Shown here: in pieces, positions 1-14,569 of the stretch
Numbering within the stretch: position 1 is the first letter of the stretch
How the letters are laid out: every line of letters starts with the position of its first letter
Assembly: GCA_029721435.1 (NCBI GenBank)
Contig: CM056574.1
Location: 1,658,501-1,722,500 of the forward strand
Direction of reading: 5' to 3'
Source: Gymnothorax reevesii
Lineage: Eukaryota > Chordata > Actinopteri > Anguilliformes > Muraenidae
Length of the DNA: 64,000 bases
Program-made: the position numbers and the translations under genes
Notes under the pieces: model-generated
Told to the model about the DNA's origin: nothing
Databases searched by the model: none
The model's input: the letters and a program-made list of their open reading frames with translations, nothing else

Positions 1-3000
1 TAGAAAGCTTCATATGAATCTGTTCAGAATGATTTTTCGATATCTTTTCACTGAAAGACTGACAGAAATGTGATTATATTACCTCCTCAGTAGCAGTTTT
101 GACCTCAGACTCTACAACAGTTAATTTCCCTGGGCTGAGATCATCAGAGTTATTTGAAGTAAATGAAAGTCAATCAGCAAGGCGATGATTCTCTCTGATT
201 GATTTTATTTTATATTGTCAAAACTGCAACTGACATACATTTGAAGTAATTTAGGGCTTTGAAAATACAAAAGTATGATTTCTGAGCAATTTAATTCAGT
301 GTGACTCTGGAAATCATATTTTTACAGAGAAGTTTTAACACTGGCAGGAATGTGTCTGACCCTCAGATGGAGCCAGCTGTCCAAACATGGCAAACAAGGC
401 GAGGTTCTTCTCATTGAAAACCACACCTCTGTTCATCCTTTTTATCTCAAGGTTTGAGAATTTCATGAAGACGTCCACACCTTAGACTGACCTTTCCACT
501 AACTTTCATGCTGATTTTGTTCAGAAACTCTTTAGATATCTCAATGACAGACAGACGGACAGACAGATAGACAGACATGGCAAATATCACATATCACTTA
601 CCTCACAGCTGCCAAGGTTTTGAGAGTCTGGACAGGAACTATGCTGCTATGGAACTGACAGCCATATTCGTACCTGATTTTCGCTCTCATTATTTCATAT
701 CTCTCATTTCATGAAATGCTTATGAATGACCATCAGGCTGCTATAGTTTTCCGAAATGAAACATTTTAGTGTGATCTACTGTCGTGAACCCAAGTTAGTG
801 CACGCAGCCAAATTAGATCATTTACCCAAGATAATTGGTGGAAACACAGACCTGCATGCAGAACTGCCCGTCGCCATTTATCCGAAAACACTGCTGCCTC
901 AATAATATCAACTCGGTGGTCAAAATTATGCAGCTTATCTGGCTTTATGGACTGAATTTTACATGCACGATACAGAAAGGACCATTCTGGACAGTGCTAA
1001 ACCTCCTACACACATACAAACCAGAAATAAACATCCAGTGGGATTTTGACGGAAAACTGTAATAACCACCAACAGAACCGGGTTTCTCATTCTGTCAAAA
1101 TTATACACTCGTCTTGCGAGTGAGCACGCAGAAAGTCACGGCAATCGGCGGACTCGCTGGTTAAAACCTAGGTTTAATCCGACATAATCACCCATGGCAT
1201 GTCAATCATGTTCCTCACTGGAATTCCGCACACGATCTGCGGCGAAGGACAAAGTTATTTCTAGTCTGTCTCCACGCCCCTAATTTCATTCTAACTCTGC
1301 GGTACCCATCCAGATGAGTGATGCTCCAATAACACTCCAAATGCCTAAAATCTGGTGACACACATCCTGAGTCACTGCGGGAATAAACATATGAGTCACA
1401 GGCCAGACAGACTTCAGGTGAGAGCACAGAATCTAACGCAGCCCTCTACCTTTCAAATGGGCAGCAGCGCAGTCACATGGTCTGTGCTCAGTCGTGCATG
1501 AGCACTGAATATTCAGTGCTCAGGACTCAGACATGCGGCCTTACTTTAAGGAAACTTTCGCCCGGTTTTGAAGCATATATGCACAGCCATGGAGAGGGGC
1601 TATTTTGCCTACAGAGATTAATATTTGACCAAATTATAAAGATTTCACGAAAACATTTATTTTCCTCCGAGCTGTTGGGCTATCATGTAATCTCATCGTG
1701 AAATCGCAACCCAGTCTTCATTCTTTTGTTTACTTCGGATGGTACAAACGTTTCATGTCGGAAAAACACGCAAATACATCATGAAGGAGTCCTGCTGATG
1801 ATGAGATGCAAATGACTCATGCTAAACGTAGAAAAGAAAATTGGAGACGTAATAAAATTGAATTGGAGATTAACTTACTGACCGCACCGCAATTCAAATG
1901 CAGCTTACCGTTTTCCGTTGGTCACTTTGTCCAGATCGTAATTAAAAATCAAGAGTCTCGTATCTTCAGGAGCGGCAGGCGTTTAATTATGCGGATTTCT
2001 CTGCGAAGCGCGGGGTTCAGTTGCACTATTCTGCACGAAACTTGACATTTGTTAACAATTGAACAAGTCTGCCGCGAGGCGCATTTGGTCTATCCTGCTG
2101 CGAGCCTACAATTCACAGATTTTTTTGAGAGTAAATCACACATGAAGTGCGAACCCGAGCATTTAGCCAATGCTTCTCCGATTTTGGGGCTTTCTGTTGT
2201 AGGCTAGTATTTCGCTGGAAAATAAAGATCCGTCCTCACATTTTTGTCAAATTGGACGCGGCCCTTTTGCATCAGGATAGAGTGAGGATGTGTTTTTCAT
2301 GACCGGCGGAATCATAAGGTGCGTTAATGGAATCTTCTCGCAAAAACATCCCAGATAGCATAATCCTCCGCTCCGGATGTGCCATCTGGGATCACACTTC
2401 ACCGCTGTCCCCGAGCGCCAAACAGACCATCTGCGATATTTCAAATCAGCTCAATGAATGACACAATCTCGGCACAAAATTGAACTTTTTATTTAAAAAT
2501 TTGTCATTCGCAGTGGAATATCTTTTCTAAAAACATTTAATTAAAAGCTGCTCGTTCAAAAAAGACGCTGTTTTGATTTAAATATGCAAATACTAAATGA
2601 TTGAATCATAATTACACAGATGAAAATGTTTCTGCTACATTTCTTTAAATCCTGACTGATTCAGTGCATAACTTCTCATTTCTGAAACAACCATATTGGA
2701 AGTCATATTTCATAATCTTTAAAAAGATGTGTGTTTCAAGAGAGGCAAATTATTGACCACCATCAAGCAAAGAAAAAAATCGGAGGAAATTAAATCTGAA
2801 ATCACTAGAACTGGGTCATGAGCTGCCAACAACATCTTTAACCTGGAAGGACAGCAGGGAACTGCCAACTTCACAGAAGAAATGGGCTGGAAAAAAAAAT
2901 CATGACTGATCCAGATCGAAAATCACTGAACTGCTTGGCAAAGATTCATCATGGAAAAAATCTACAATGGCTGTGTTAAATTATGAAGGTAAGTGTTATG

Positions 3001-3262
3001 GATTTCTGCCCGCCGGCAAGGGACAAAGCGGGCAGGTGCTGGGACCATGTTCCCAAAGAAGTTAGAGGGACCCAAACGCACAGGCTGAGTAAAAACACAA
3101 AAATCTTTAATTAAAAATATAAAGATTAAAACTGTCCCAGAGGGAAGCAGCAGCACAAAAAACCATGGCAGGGCTCAGGAGACAAACAAAATACTGCTGC
3201 ACCAAAACAAGTGCAGCCCACTCTTAAATACTTAAACTTCACCTCCGCCTTAAGGTGCAATG
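1..3262. other. No recognisable gene; left-flank noncoding DNA
   Basis: I see no conserved protein, RNA gene or complete mobile element here. The sequence is AT-rich with short, unconvincing open frames. A GACA-type microsatellite lies at about 546-575. The last 250 bases (about 3000-3262) change character and run directly into the 48-bp tandem array; they may belong to the dispersed sequence in which that array arose, but I could not assign them to a family. Confidence 0.6.
546..575. repeat. (GACA)n microsatellite
   Basis: This is a short run of GACA repeats with single-base variants (GACG, GATA). It is typical vertebrate simple repeat. Confidence 0.8.
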
Positions 3263-6200
3263 GAGACTTAACAGACACCAGACCATGGGGCCCATCCAAA
3301 CATTTGAACAGAGATGTAACAGATACCAGACCATGGGGCCCATCCACACACTGGAACAGAGTCTTAACAGATACCAGACCATGGGGCCCATCCACACACT
3401 GGAACAGAGCCTTAACAGACACCAGACCATGGGGCCCATCCACACACTTGAACAGAGCCTTAACAGATACCAGACCATGGGGCCCATCCACACACTGGAA
3501 CATGGCTTTAACATATATCAGACCATGGGGCCCATCCACACACTGGAACATGGCTTTAACATATACCAGACCATGGGGCCCATCCACAGACTGGAACAGA
3601 GCCTTAACAGATACCAGACCATGGGGCCCATCCACACACTGGAACAGAGTCTTAACAGATACCAGACCATGGGGCCCATCCACACACTGGAACATGGCTT
3701 TAACATATACCAGACCATGGGGCCCATCCACAGACTGGAACAGAGCCTTAACAGATACCAGACCATGGGGCCCATCCACACACTGGAACAGAGCCTTAAC
3801 AGACACCAGACCATGGGGCCCATCCACACACTTGAACAGAGCCTTAACAGACACCAGACCATGGGGCCCATCCACACACTGGAACAGAGTCTTAACAGAC
3901 ACCAGACCATGGGGCCCATCCACACACTGGAACAGAGCCTTAACAGATACCAGACCATGGGGCCCATCCACAGACTGGAACAGAGCCTTAACAGATACCA
4001 GACCATGGGGCCCATCCACACACTGGAACAGAGCCTTAACAGACACCAGACCATGGGGCCCATCCACACACTGGAACAGAGCCTTAACAGACACCAGACC
4101 ATGGGGCCCATCCACACACTGGAACAGAGCCTTAACAGACACCAGACCATGGGGCCCATCCACACACTGGAACAGAGTCTTAACAGATACCAGACCATGG
4201 GGCCCATCCACACACTGGAACAGAGCCTTAACAGACACCAGACCATGGGGCCCATCCACACACTGGAACAGAGCCTTAACAGACACCAGACCATGGGGCC
4301 CATCCACACACTGGAACAGAGCCTTAACAGACACCAGACCATGGGGCCCATCCACACACTGGAACAGAGCCTTAACAGACACCAGACCATGGGGCCCATC
4401 CACACACTGGAACAGAGCCTTAACAGATACCAGACCATGGGGCCCATCCACACACTGGAACAGAGCCTTAACAGACACCAGACCATGGGGCCCATCCACA
4501 CACTTGAACAGAGCCTTAACAGATACCAGACCATGGGGCCCATCCACACACTGGATCAGAGCCTTAACAGACACCAGACCATGGGGCCCATCCACACACT
4601 GGAACAGAGCCTTAACAGACACCAGACCATGGGGCCCATCCACACACTTGAACAGAGCTTTAACAGACACCAGACCATGGGGCCCATCCACACTGGAACA
4701 GAGCCTTAACAGACACCAGACCATGGGGCCCATCCACACACTGGAACAGAGTCTTAACAGACACCAGACCATGGGGCCCATCCACACACTGGAACAGAGC
4801 CTTAACAGACACCAGACCATGGGGCCCATCCACACACTGGAACAGAGTCTTAACAGACACCAGACCATGGGGCCCATCCACACACTGGAACATGGCTTTA
4901 ACATATATCAGACCATGGGGCCCATCCACACACTGGAACAGAGTCTTAACAGATACCAGACCATGGGGCCCATCCACACACTGGAACAGAGCCTTAACAG
5001 ACACCAGACCATGGGGCCCATCCACACACTTGAACAGAGCTTTAACAGACACCAGACCATGGGGCCCATCCACACACTGGAACAGAGCCTTAACAGACAC
5101 CAGACCATGAGGCCCATCCACACACTGGAACAGAGTCTTAACAGACACCAGACCATGGGGCCCATCCACACACTGGAACAGAGCCTTAACAGACACCAGA
5201 CCATGGGGCCCATCCACACACTGGAACAGAGTCTTAACAGACACCAGACCATGGGGCCCATCCACACACTGGAACATGGCTTTAACATATATCAGACCAT
5301 GGGGCCCATCCACACACTGGAACAGAGTCTTAACAGATACCAGACCATGGGGCCCATCCACACACTGGAACAGAGCCTTAACAGACACCAGACCATGGGG
5401 CCCATCCACACACTGGAACAGAGTCCTAACAGATACCAGACCATGGGGCCCATCCACACACTGGAACAGAGTCTTAACAGATACCAGACCATGGGGCCCA
5501 TCCACACACTGGAACAGAGACTTAACAGACACCAGACCATGGGGCCCATCCACACACTTGAACAGAGCCTTAACAGATACCAGACCATGGGGCCCATCCA
5601 CACACTGGAACAGAGTCTTAACAGATACCAGACCATGGGGCCCATCTACACACTGGAACAGAGCCTTAACAGACACCAGACCATGGGGCCCATCCACACA
5701 CTGGAACAGAGCCTTAACAGACACCAGACCATGGGGCCCATCCACACACTGGAACAGAGTCTTAACAGACACCAGACCATGGGGCCCATCCACACACTGG
5801 AACATGGCTTAAACATATATCAGACCATGGGGCCCATCCACACACTGGAACAGAGTCTTAACAGATACCAGACCATGGGGCCCATCCACACACTGGAACA
5901 GAGCCTTAACAGACACCAGACCATGGGGCCCATCCACACACTGGAACAGAGCCTTAACAGACACCAGACCATGGGGCCCATCCACACACTGGAACAGAGC
6001 CTTAACAGACACCAGACCATGGGGCCCATCCACACACTGGAACAGAGTCTTAACAGACACCAGACCATAGGGCCCATCCACACACTGGAACAGAGCCTTA
6101 ACAGACACCAGACCATGGGGCCCATCCACACACTGGAACAGAGCCTTAACAGACACCAGACCATGGGGCCCATCCACACACTGGAACAGAGCCTTAACAG

Positions 6201-9200
6201 ATACCAGACCATGGGGCCCATCCACACACTGGAACAGAGTCTTAACAGACACCAGACCATGGGGCCCATCCACACACTGGAACAGAGCCTTAACAGACAC
6301 CAGACCATGGGGCCCATCCACACACTGGAACAGAGTCTTAACAGACACCAGACCATGGGGCCCATCCACACACTGGAACATGGCTTTAACATATATCAGA
6401 CCATGGGGCCCATCCACACACTGGAACAGAGTCTTAACAGATACCAGACCATGGGGCCCATCCACACACTGGAACAGAGCCTTAACAGACACCAGACCAT
6501 GGGGCCCATCCACACACTTGAACAGAGCTTTAACAGACACCAGACCATGGGGCCCATCCACACACTGGAACAGAGCCTTAACAGACACCAGACCATGGGG
6601 CCCATCCACACACTGGAACAGAGTCTTAACAGACACCAGACCATGGGGCCCATCCACACACTGGAACAGAGCCTTAACAGACACCAGACCATGGGGCCCA
6701 TCCACACACTGGAACAGAGTCTTAACAGACACCAGACCATGGGGCCCATCCACACACTGGAACATGGCTTTAACATATATCAGACCATGGGGCCCATCCA
6801 CACACTGGAACAGAGTCTTAACAGATACCAGACCATGGGGCCCATCCACACACTGGAACAGAGCCTTAACAGACACCAGACCATGGGGCCCATCCACACA
6901 CTGGAACAGAGTCTTAACAGATACCAGACCATGGGGCCCATCCACACACTGGAACAGAGTCTTAACAGATACCAGACCATGGGGCCCATCCACACACTGG
7001 AACAGAGCCTTAACAGACACCAGACCATGGGGCCCATCCACACACTTGAACAGAGCCTTAACAGATACCAGACCATGGGGCCCATCCACACACTGGAACA
7101 GAGTCTTAACAGATACCAGACCATGGGGCCCATCCACACACTGGAACAGAGCCTTAACAGACACCAGACCATGGGGCCCATCCACACACTGGAACAGAGC
7201 CTTAACAGACACCAGACCATGGGGCCCATCCACACACTGGAACAGAGTCTTAACAGACACCAGACCATGGGGCCCATCCACACACTGGAACATGGCTTTA
7301 ACATATATCAGACCATGGGGCCCATCCACACACTGGAACAGAGTCTTAACAGATACCAGACCATGGGGCCCATCCACACACTGGAACAGAGCCTTAACAG
7401 ACACCAGACCATGGGGCCCATCCACACACTGGAACAGAGCCTTAACAGACACCAGACCATGGGGCCCATCCACACACTGGAACAGAGCCTTAACAGACAC
7501 CAGACCATGGGGCCCATCCACACACTGGAACAGAGTCTTAACAGACACCAGACCATAGGGCCCATCCACACACTGGAACAGAGCCTTAACAGACACCAGA
7601 CCATGGGGCCCATCCACACACTGCAACAGAGTCTTAACAGACACCAGACCATAGGGCCCATCCACACACTGGAACAGAGCCTTAACAGACACCAGACCAT
7701 GGGGCCCATCCACACACTGGAACAGAGCCTTAACAGATACTAGACCATGGGGCCCATCCACACACTGGAACAGAGTCTTAACAGACACCAGACCATAGGG
7801 CCCATCCACACACTGGAACAGAGCCTTAACAGATACTAGACCATGGGGCCCATCCACACACTGGAACAGAGCCTTAACAGACACCAGACCATGGGGCCCA
7901 TCCACACACTGGAACAGAGCCTTAACAGATACTAGACCATGGACCCCATCCACACACTGGAACAGAGCCTTAACAGATACCAGACCATGGGGCCCATCCA
8001 CACACTGGAACAGAGCCTTAACAGATACCAGACCATAGGGCCCATCCACACACTGGAACAGAGCCTTAACAGATACTAGACCATGGGGCCCATCCACACA
8101 CTGGAACAGAGCCTTAACAGACACCAGACCATGGGGCCCATCCACACACTTGAACAGAGCTTTAACAGATACCAGACCATGGGGCCCATCCACACACTGG
8201 AACAGAGCCTTAACAGACACCAGACCATGGGGCCCATCCACACACTGGAACAGAGCCTTAACAGACACCAGACCATGGGGCCCATCCACACACTTGAACA
8301 GAGCTTTAACAGACACCAGACCATGGGGCCCATCCACACACTGGAACAGAGCCTTAACAGACACCAGACCATGGGGCCCATCCACACACTGGAACAGAGT
8401 CTTAACAGACACCAGACCATGGGGCCCATCCACACACTGGAACAGAGCCTTAACAGACACCAGACCATGGGGCCCATCCACACACTGGAACAGAGTCTTA
8501 ACAGACACCAGACCATGGGGCCCATCCACACACTGGAACATGGCTTTAACATATATCAGACCATGGGGCCCATCCACACACTGGAACAGAGTCTTAACAG
8601 ATACCAGACCATGGGGCCCATCCACACACTGGAACAGAGCCTTAACAGACACCAGACCATGGGGCCCATCCACACACTTGAACAGAGCTTTAACAGACAC
8701 CAGACCATGGGGCCCATCCACACACTGGAACAGAGCCTTAACAGACACCAGACCATGGGGCCCATCCACACACTGGAACAGAGTCTTAACAGACACCAGA
8801 CCATGGGGCCCATCCACACACTGGAACAGAGCCTTAACAGACACCAGACCATGGGGCCCATCCACACACTGGAACAGAGTCTTAACAGACACCAGACCAT
8901 GGGGCCCATCCACACACTGGAACATGGCTTTAACATATATCAGACCATGGGGCCCATCCACACACTGGAACAGAGTCTTAACAGATACCAGACCATGGGG
9001 CCCATCCACACACTGGAACAGAGCCTTAACAGACACCAGACCATGGGGCCCATCCACACACTTGAACAGAGCTTTAACAGACACCAGACCATGGGGCCCA
9101 TCCACACACTGGAACAGAGCCTTAACAGACACCAGACCATGGGGCCCATCCACACACTGGAACAGAGTCTTAACAGACACCAGACCATGGGGCCCATCCA

Positions 9201-11411
9201 CACACTGGAACAGAGCCTTAACAGACACCAGACCATGGGGCCCATCCACACACTGGAACAGAGTCTTAACAGACACCAGACCATGGGGCCCATCCACACA
9301 CTGGAACATGGCTTTAACATATATGAGACCATGGGGCCCATCCACACACTGGAACAGAGTCTTAACAGATACCAGACCATGGGGCCCATCCACACACTGG
9401 AACAGAGCCTTAACAGACACCAGACCATGGGGCCCATCCACACACTGGAACAGACTCTTAACAGATACCAGACCATGGGGCCCATCCACACACTGGAACA
9501 GAGTCTTAACAGATACCAGACCATGGGGCCCATCCACACACTGGAACAGAGACTTAACAGACACCAGACCATGGGTCCCATCCACACACTTGAACAGAGC
9601 CTTAACAGATACCAGACCATGGGGCCCATCCACACACTGGAACAGAGTCTTAACAGATACCAGACCATGGGGCCCATCTACACACTGGAACAGAGCCTTA
9701 ACAGACACCAGACCATGGGGCCCATCCACACACTGGAACAGAGCCTTAACAGACACCAGACCATGGGGCCCATCCACACACTGGAACAGAGTCTTTACAG
9801 ACACCAGACCATGGGGCCCATCCACACACTGGAACATGGCTTTAACATATATCAGACCATGGGGCCCATCCACACACTGGAACAGAGTCTTAACAGATAC
9901 CAGACCATGGGGCCCATCCACACACTGGAACAGAGCCTTAACAGACACCAGACCATGGGGCCCATCCACACACTGGAACAGAGCCTTAACAGACACCAGA
10001 CCATGGGGCCCATCCACACACTGGAAGAGAGCCTTAACAGACACCAGACCATGGGGCCCATCCACACACTGGAACATGGCTTTAACATATATCAGACCAT
10101 GGGGCCCATCCACACACTGGAACAGAGTCTTAACAGATACCAGACCATGGGGCCCATCCACACACTGGAACAGAGCCTTAACAGACACCAGACCATGGGG
10201 CCCATCCACACACTGGAACAGAGCCTTAACAGACACCAGACCATGGGGCCCATCCACACACTGGAACAGAGTCTTAACAGATACCAGACCATGGGGCCCA
10301 TCTACACACTGGAACAGAGCCTTAACAGACACCAGACCATGGGGCCCATCCACACACTGGAACAGAGCCTTAACAGACACCAGACCATGGGGCCCATCCA
10401 CACACTGGAACAGAGCCTTAACAGACACCAGACCATGGGGCCCATCCACACACTGGAAGAGAGCCTTAACAGACACCAGACCATGGGGCCCATCCACACA
10501 CTGGAACAGAGCCTTAACAGATACCAGACCATGGGGCCCATCCACACACTGGAACAGAGCCTTAACAGATACCAGACCATAGGGCCCATCCACACACTGG
10601 AACAGAGCCTTAACAGATACTAGACCATGGGGCCCATCCACACACTGGAACAGAGCCTTAACAGACACCAGACCATGGGGCCCATCCACACACTTGAACA
10701 GAGCTTTAACAGATACCAGACCATGGGGCCCATCCACACACTGGAACAGAGCCTTAACAGACACCAGACCATAGGGCCCATCCACACACTGGAACAGAGT
10801 CTTAACAGATACCAGACCATGGGGCCCATCCACACACTGGAACAGAGTCTTAACAGACACCAGACCATGGGGCCCATCCACACACTGGAACAGTGCCTTA
10901 ACAGACACCAGACCATAGGGCCCATCCACACACTTGAACAGAGCTTTAACAGATACCAGACCATGGGGCCCATCCACACACTGGAACAGAGCCTTAACAG
11001 ACACCAGACCATAGGGCCCATCCACACACTGGAACAGAGTCTTAACAGATACCAGACCATGGGGCCCATCCACACACTGGAACAGAGTCTTAACAGATAC
11101 CAGACCATGGGGCCCATCCACACACTGGAACAGAGTCTTAACAGATACCAGACCATGGGGCCCATCCACACACTGGAACAGAGCCTTAACAGACACCAGA
11201 CCATAGGGCCCATCCACACACTGGAACAGAGTCTTAACAGATACCAGACCATGGGGCCCATCCACACACTGGAACAGTTCCCTAACAGATACTAGACCAT
11301 GGGGCCCATCCACACACTGGAACAGAGCCTTAACAGATACCAGACCATGGGGCCCATCCATACACTGGAACAGAGTCTTAACAGATACTAGACCATGGAC
11401 CCCATCCACAC
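3263..11411. repeat. 48-bp minisatellite, about 170 units, with higher-order repeats
   Basis: The unit reads CAGACCATGGGGCCCATCCA followed by CACACTGGAACAGAGCCTTA and ACAGACAC or ACAGATAC, 48 bases in all. About 8.15 kb is filled head to tail. A distinctive variant carrying CATGGCTTTAACATAT recurs with its start at 3501, 3549, 3693, 4891, 5275, 5803, 6379, 6763, 7291, 8539, 8923, 9307, 9835 and 10075. Every spacing is an exact multiple of 48 except 3693 to 4891, which is 2 bases short because one unit near 4690 lacks a CA. Spacings of 8 and 11 units recur as pairs, so blocks have been copied within the array. Because 48 is divisible by 3 and four of the six frames lack stops, very long open frames run through on both strands, repeating a 16-residue motif such as DTRPWGPSTHWNRALT (+) or KALFQCVDGPHGLVSV (-). 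I regard these as by-products, not proteins. Confidence 0.97.
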
Positions 11412-13080
11412 ACAGAATGTCACCAGACACCAGACAACCAAAACGTTCACTGCTGATCTTCCTTCTTGCATCATGGTCGTCAAAAAACCGCAGTGCTTCG
11501 AAGCGCCCCCTACAGGCTCACGTATTCTCATCCTGCCCTGACCTCTATCATTATACCCCATGACCAGCCCCTTCCCCGCAGCTGAGGAACAGGAGTAGAT
11601 GAGTGATCGGGCAATAAAGACGTTTTTATGTAGCCTGTTGAATAACAGAAAATCTTTTTCACTCTGTGGTGGGGGTTTGAGTGACAGTAGTGGGGGGTTA
11701 GGGTGTGTGCGGGGGGGGGGGGGGGGTGTTAGTCAGTGCCCATCTCATATATGAATCAATAACTGAAGCGTCGCCTTCAAAGCATGTGGACCAAGTCAAA
11801 CTCCATCATCCAAGCGGTAGAAATGTCTGACGGTCGGCAATGTTTTACCCCATAATGAAAGGCTTATCAGGAGAAACCCCAGAGGAATTAATGAAATCCC
11901 TGCTGGCGATTGCGAGCATTTGACAGACACAGCTCATCAATTCTCTATAACAGCCTCAAAAGCTCAACAGTGAATGATAATTAATTAAAACACAAGGTTT
12001 TGTTTGTAAAAAAAAAAAATTCCAAACAAGAAAAGAATTGAAGACTTCTTTTGACTCAATTATCAGTGCAGTTGCTCAAGCCTTTTATGAGAAGCATTTG
12101 AAGTCGCAAAGCAGCTCAGAGATTTGATGTGCGTCTATAGACGCTGATGATTAAAATAACATTTTCCATGGTCACCTGAATCTTTATTTTGAATTAATCA
12201 AGTCCTATCTCTACGGCCCGTTTCCCAATGCAGCTCACAGATAACCCTGCCCTGACCTCCCACAGGAGCACAGACTGCGGTTACTGCAGCAGAGAGAAAC
12301 TCCCTGATGGAGGAGACCTTGGGATGGTGACCCTTCCTCTACCGCCTGGCTCAGGGTGTCAGGGTGCAGGTCAGCAGAGTTTGCCAGTGTTCTGTCATCA
12401 ATAACCACAGTTTAGCTGCAGCTCGCTGGCAGTCTTGCACAGGCAGCTCAGAGGCCGGCTGTGGTCAGACTGAGCTGGACTCGAGCACACAGGGTAATTT
12501 GGGACTGGTGTATGTGGTGATGAATAGGCCATTGTGTCCCCTATGACTGCAGCAATCCCCTCTGTGCGAGAAAGGAACCAGAAAATGTAGATGTGCTCAT
12601 GCCTGAAATTTTTGCCATGCTGATTGCTGTATTACATTCCTAATTAGATGGATGAAATTCATTATATGGTGTGGATAATTTCACTAATGCTAGGTCAGGC
12701 ATTACATCTGCCCTCTGGAGGTTTGAAAGCACGCAAACGCGCACAAATGCGCAATTTTATCCGCGAGTAATCCCTCCCGCATTCCTGCTCATTAAAGTCG
12801 GATCTTCATATTTCGAGCATCGTCTTGGTTCTCATTTCACGCATGAGGGCTTTGTAAGACGCTCTCGAATCCCTCTTCAGAACATTAAATTATGCGACTG
12901 TACCGCCATCTGCTGGTAACGGAAGCTTTCAAAGGGATGTTGCGTGATGGATTCAGCATCCCTTGAAAAATCTACTAATTTATTTAGAGTTCAGGACAGG
13001 GGGGCTATGATATACATAGTCTCGCAGTCGGTAATTTATTGGTAACCAACTGATTTTTGTCCCGCCTTTTGCTTTGTTCA
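11412..13080. other. Noncoding spacer
   Basis: This is unique-looking sequence with no recognisable gene. A pure run of 16 G lies at 11711-11726. Short open frames are present but have no conserved features. Confidence 0.6.
11711..11726. repeat. Poly-G tract (16 G)
   Basis: This is an uninterrupted run of 16 guanines within a wider G/T-rich patch starting near 11665. It could form G-quadruplex structures and is a likely site of sequencing or assembly error. Confidence 0.85.
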
Positions 13081-13306
13081 GAGTCGTGCGGAGGTGGATG
13101 GATTCGTGGCAGCCTGACATGCAGCTCGCCGCCGGTGCACGTGCATTCTCCAGCGTAGACCGATAAGCGCGTAACTGCTGCTCAAGAACACGCGTCGCCG
13201 CCGCTCGAACCCGCCTTCAGGAGAACTGAGCCCCATCAAAACGATTCTACCTCCAGCCTAACGTGTGTTATTCTAAGACGACAACCTTTTCTCGGACCGG
13301 AAAAGG
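13081..13306 (+). other. Candidate noncoding first exon / promoter-proximal CpG-rich block
   Basis: About 220 bases are distinctly richer in CpG than the surroundings (many CGCG, CGCC and CGTG steps). The block ends in a strong splice donor, AAAAGG then GTGAGTAGG, with GT at 13307-13308. The receptor's first coding exon starts only 5 bases before its ATG, directly after a good splice acceptor ending at 32041, so that gene needs at least one upstream noncoding exon, and this is the best candidate I see. The link is inference: the implied intron would be 18.7 kb and I cannot locate the transcription start. It could instead belong to an unrelated noncoding transcript. Confidence 0.35.
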
Positions 13307-14560
13307 GTGAGTAGGACACTACGCGTTCTGTACGCGGTTCCAGCTACATTTTCACCGACAATATGAATGCATGGCTATAACACGGGAATTGAATTAATTG
13401 CCAAGTTTTGATCAGTAACTAGAGGAGATCAACTCAATGATTTCAGATGATTCATTTTCATCGACATACACAGTAAGTTAAATAGCAGCCACCTGCCGTT
13501 GAGTAAATGGACGCACTGTTGGATGTAACTATTTCGCCCGTTGCGCTCATATATGGTCGTTCAAAATCAAGCTCCGTGAGTCCGGCGTTGACCTCCTGGA
13601 AAAATTTGTCAGAGACCGGAAATAATTGATTCGTTTGTCTGGTGACTGCATGTTTTCACAAGGTTAAATAAGTGTGCGTTAATTGGCTATTTAAGTATAA
13701 TGTATTTGAGTTCAAAGTTTCAAGAAGGTCACGTTTGTGAACTTGTCTGAATGGACCGTTAACCAAAGACGAAATTCTAAAGAATATTATGGGGCAGTCG
13801 GCTGCGCATTCATTCTGTCTCGCTAAATCGAATGGTTCCAATCCGAAGTGCCTGGTGTTTGACGAGACAGACGGTAAACTTCATTCAGGAAAACATTACG
13901 CTGCTGAGTTTGGTTGTACGAATCGGGTGTAAATGGCAATAAAATCTGACAATTTATTCTTTCTAGACTGGGGAAAAATCTGAGAAAAGTGATTCAGCGC
14001 ATTACAGTGCGTCAGAAATGCTCGACTTGTTGCGTCCTGAGGCAATGAGTTGGGTATTGCGCATCTTAGTAGCAGAATAGCCCAAATTTGCATTCCATAT
14101 GGATTCAATCCACTTCACCTCCAATAATAACTCATAGATCTTGGATGTTGATAATTAGGCTGACCCGATTGTCAGGGGCGCAAATGCCTATTTGATCAGG
14201 GTTATTGCAACTTCAATATGAACACCCCTGCAATCACATCGCAGCTGGCTGCTTCGCCTGGAGTACTCAGTCTAATTGACGATTAAACAAATTACTCAAC
14301 GGTCGGGACCAACACGTAGCCCTCAGTAATTAAGAGGTAATAAAGAGACTACAATGCATGATTATGCGGACGGAAGTTATTTCAATAATGAACTGGAAAT
14401 GAAAAGAGCATCAGAGCATCACTGATTCGTCTTATTTCACTGTAGGGATGAGGTGCTCTTCTTCGTCCACGTTAGCATTTCCTCGCCAAGTATTCCCATG
14501 CTATAGCTGACAAAAATTAAATGCAGACGCGGTCAAGGAAAGGCAGCTTATAAAAGCTAT
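13307..14560. other. Noncoding spacer (possible receptor 5' intron)
   Basis: I recognise no gene, RNA or complete repeat here. If the donor at 13307 is real, this is the start of a long 5' intron. Confidence 0.5.
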
Positions 14561-14569
14561 AAAGGCCGC

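Noticed and set aside
3126..11430. Open frames of up to 1873 codons on both strands of the 48-bp array, with 16-residue protein repeats
   Set aside because: The unit length is a multiple of 3 and four of the six frames happen to lack stops, so frames stay open whatever the number of copies. Both strands are open at once, there is no signal or folding motif, and no splice-linked coding sequence adjoins.
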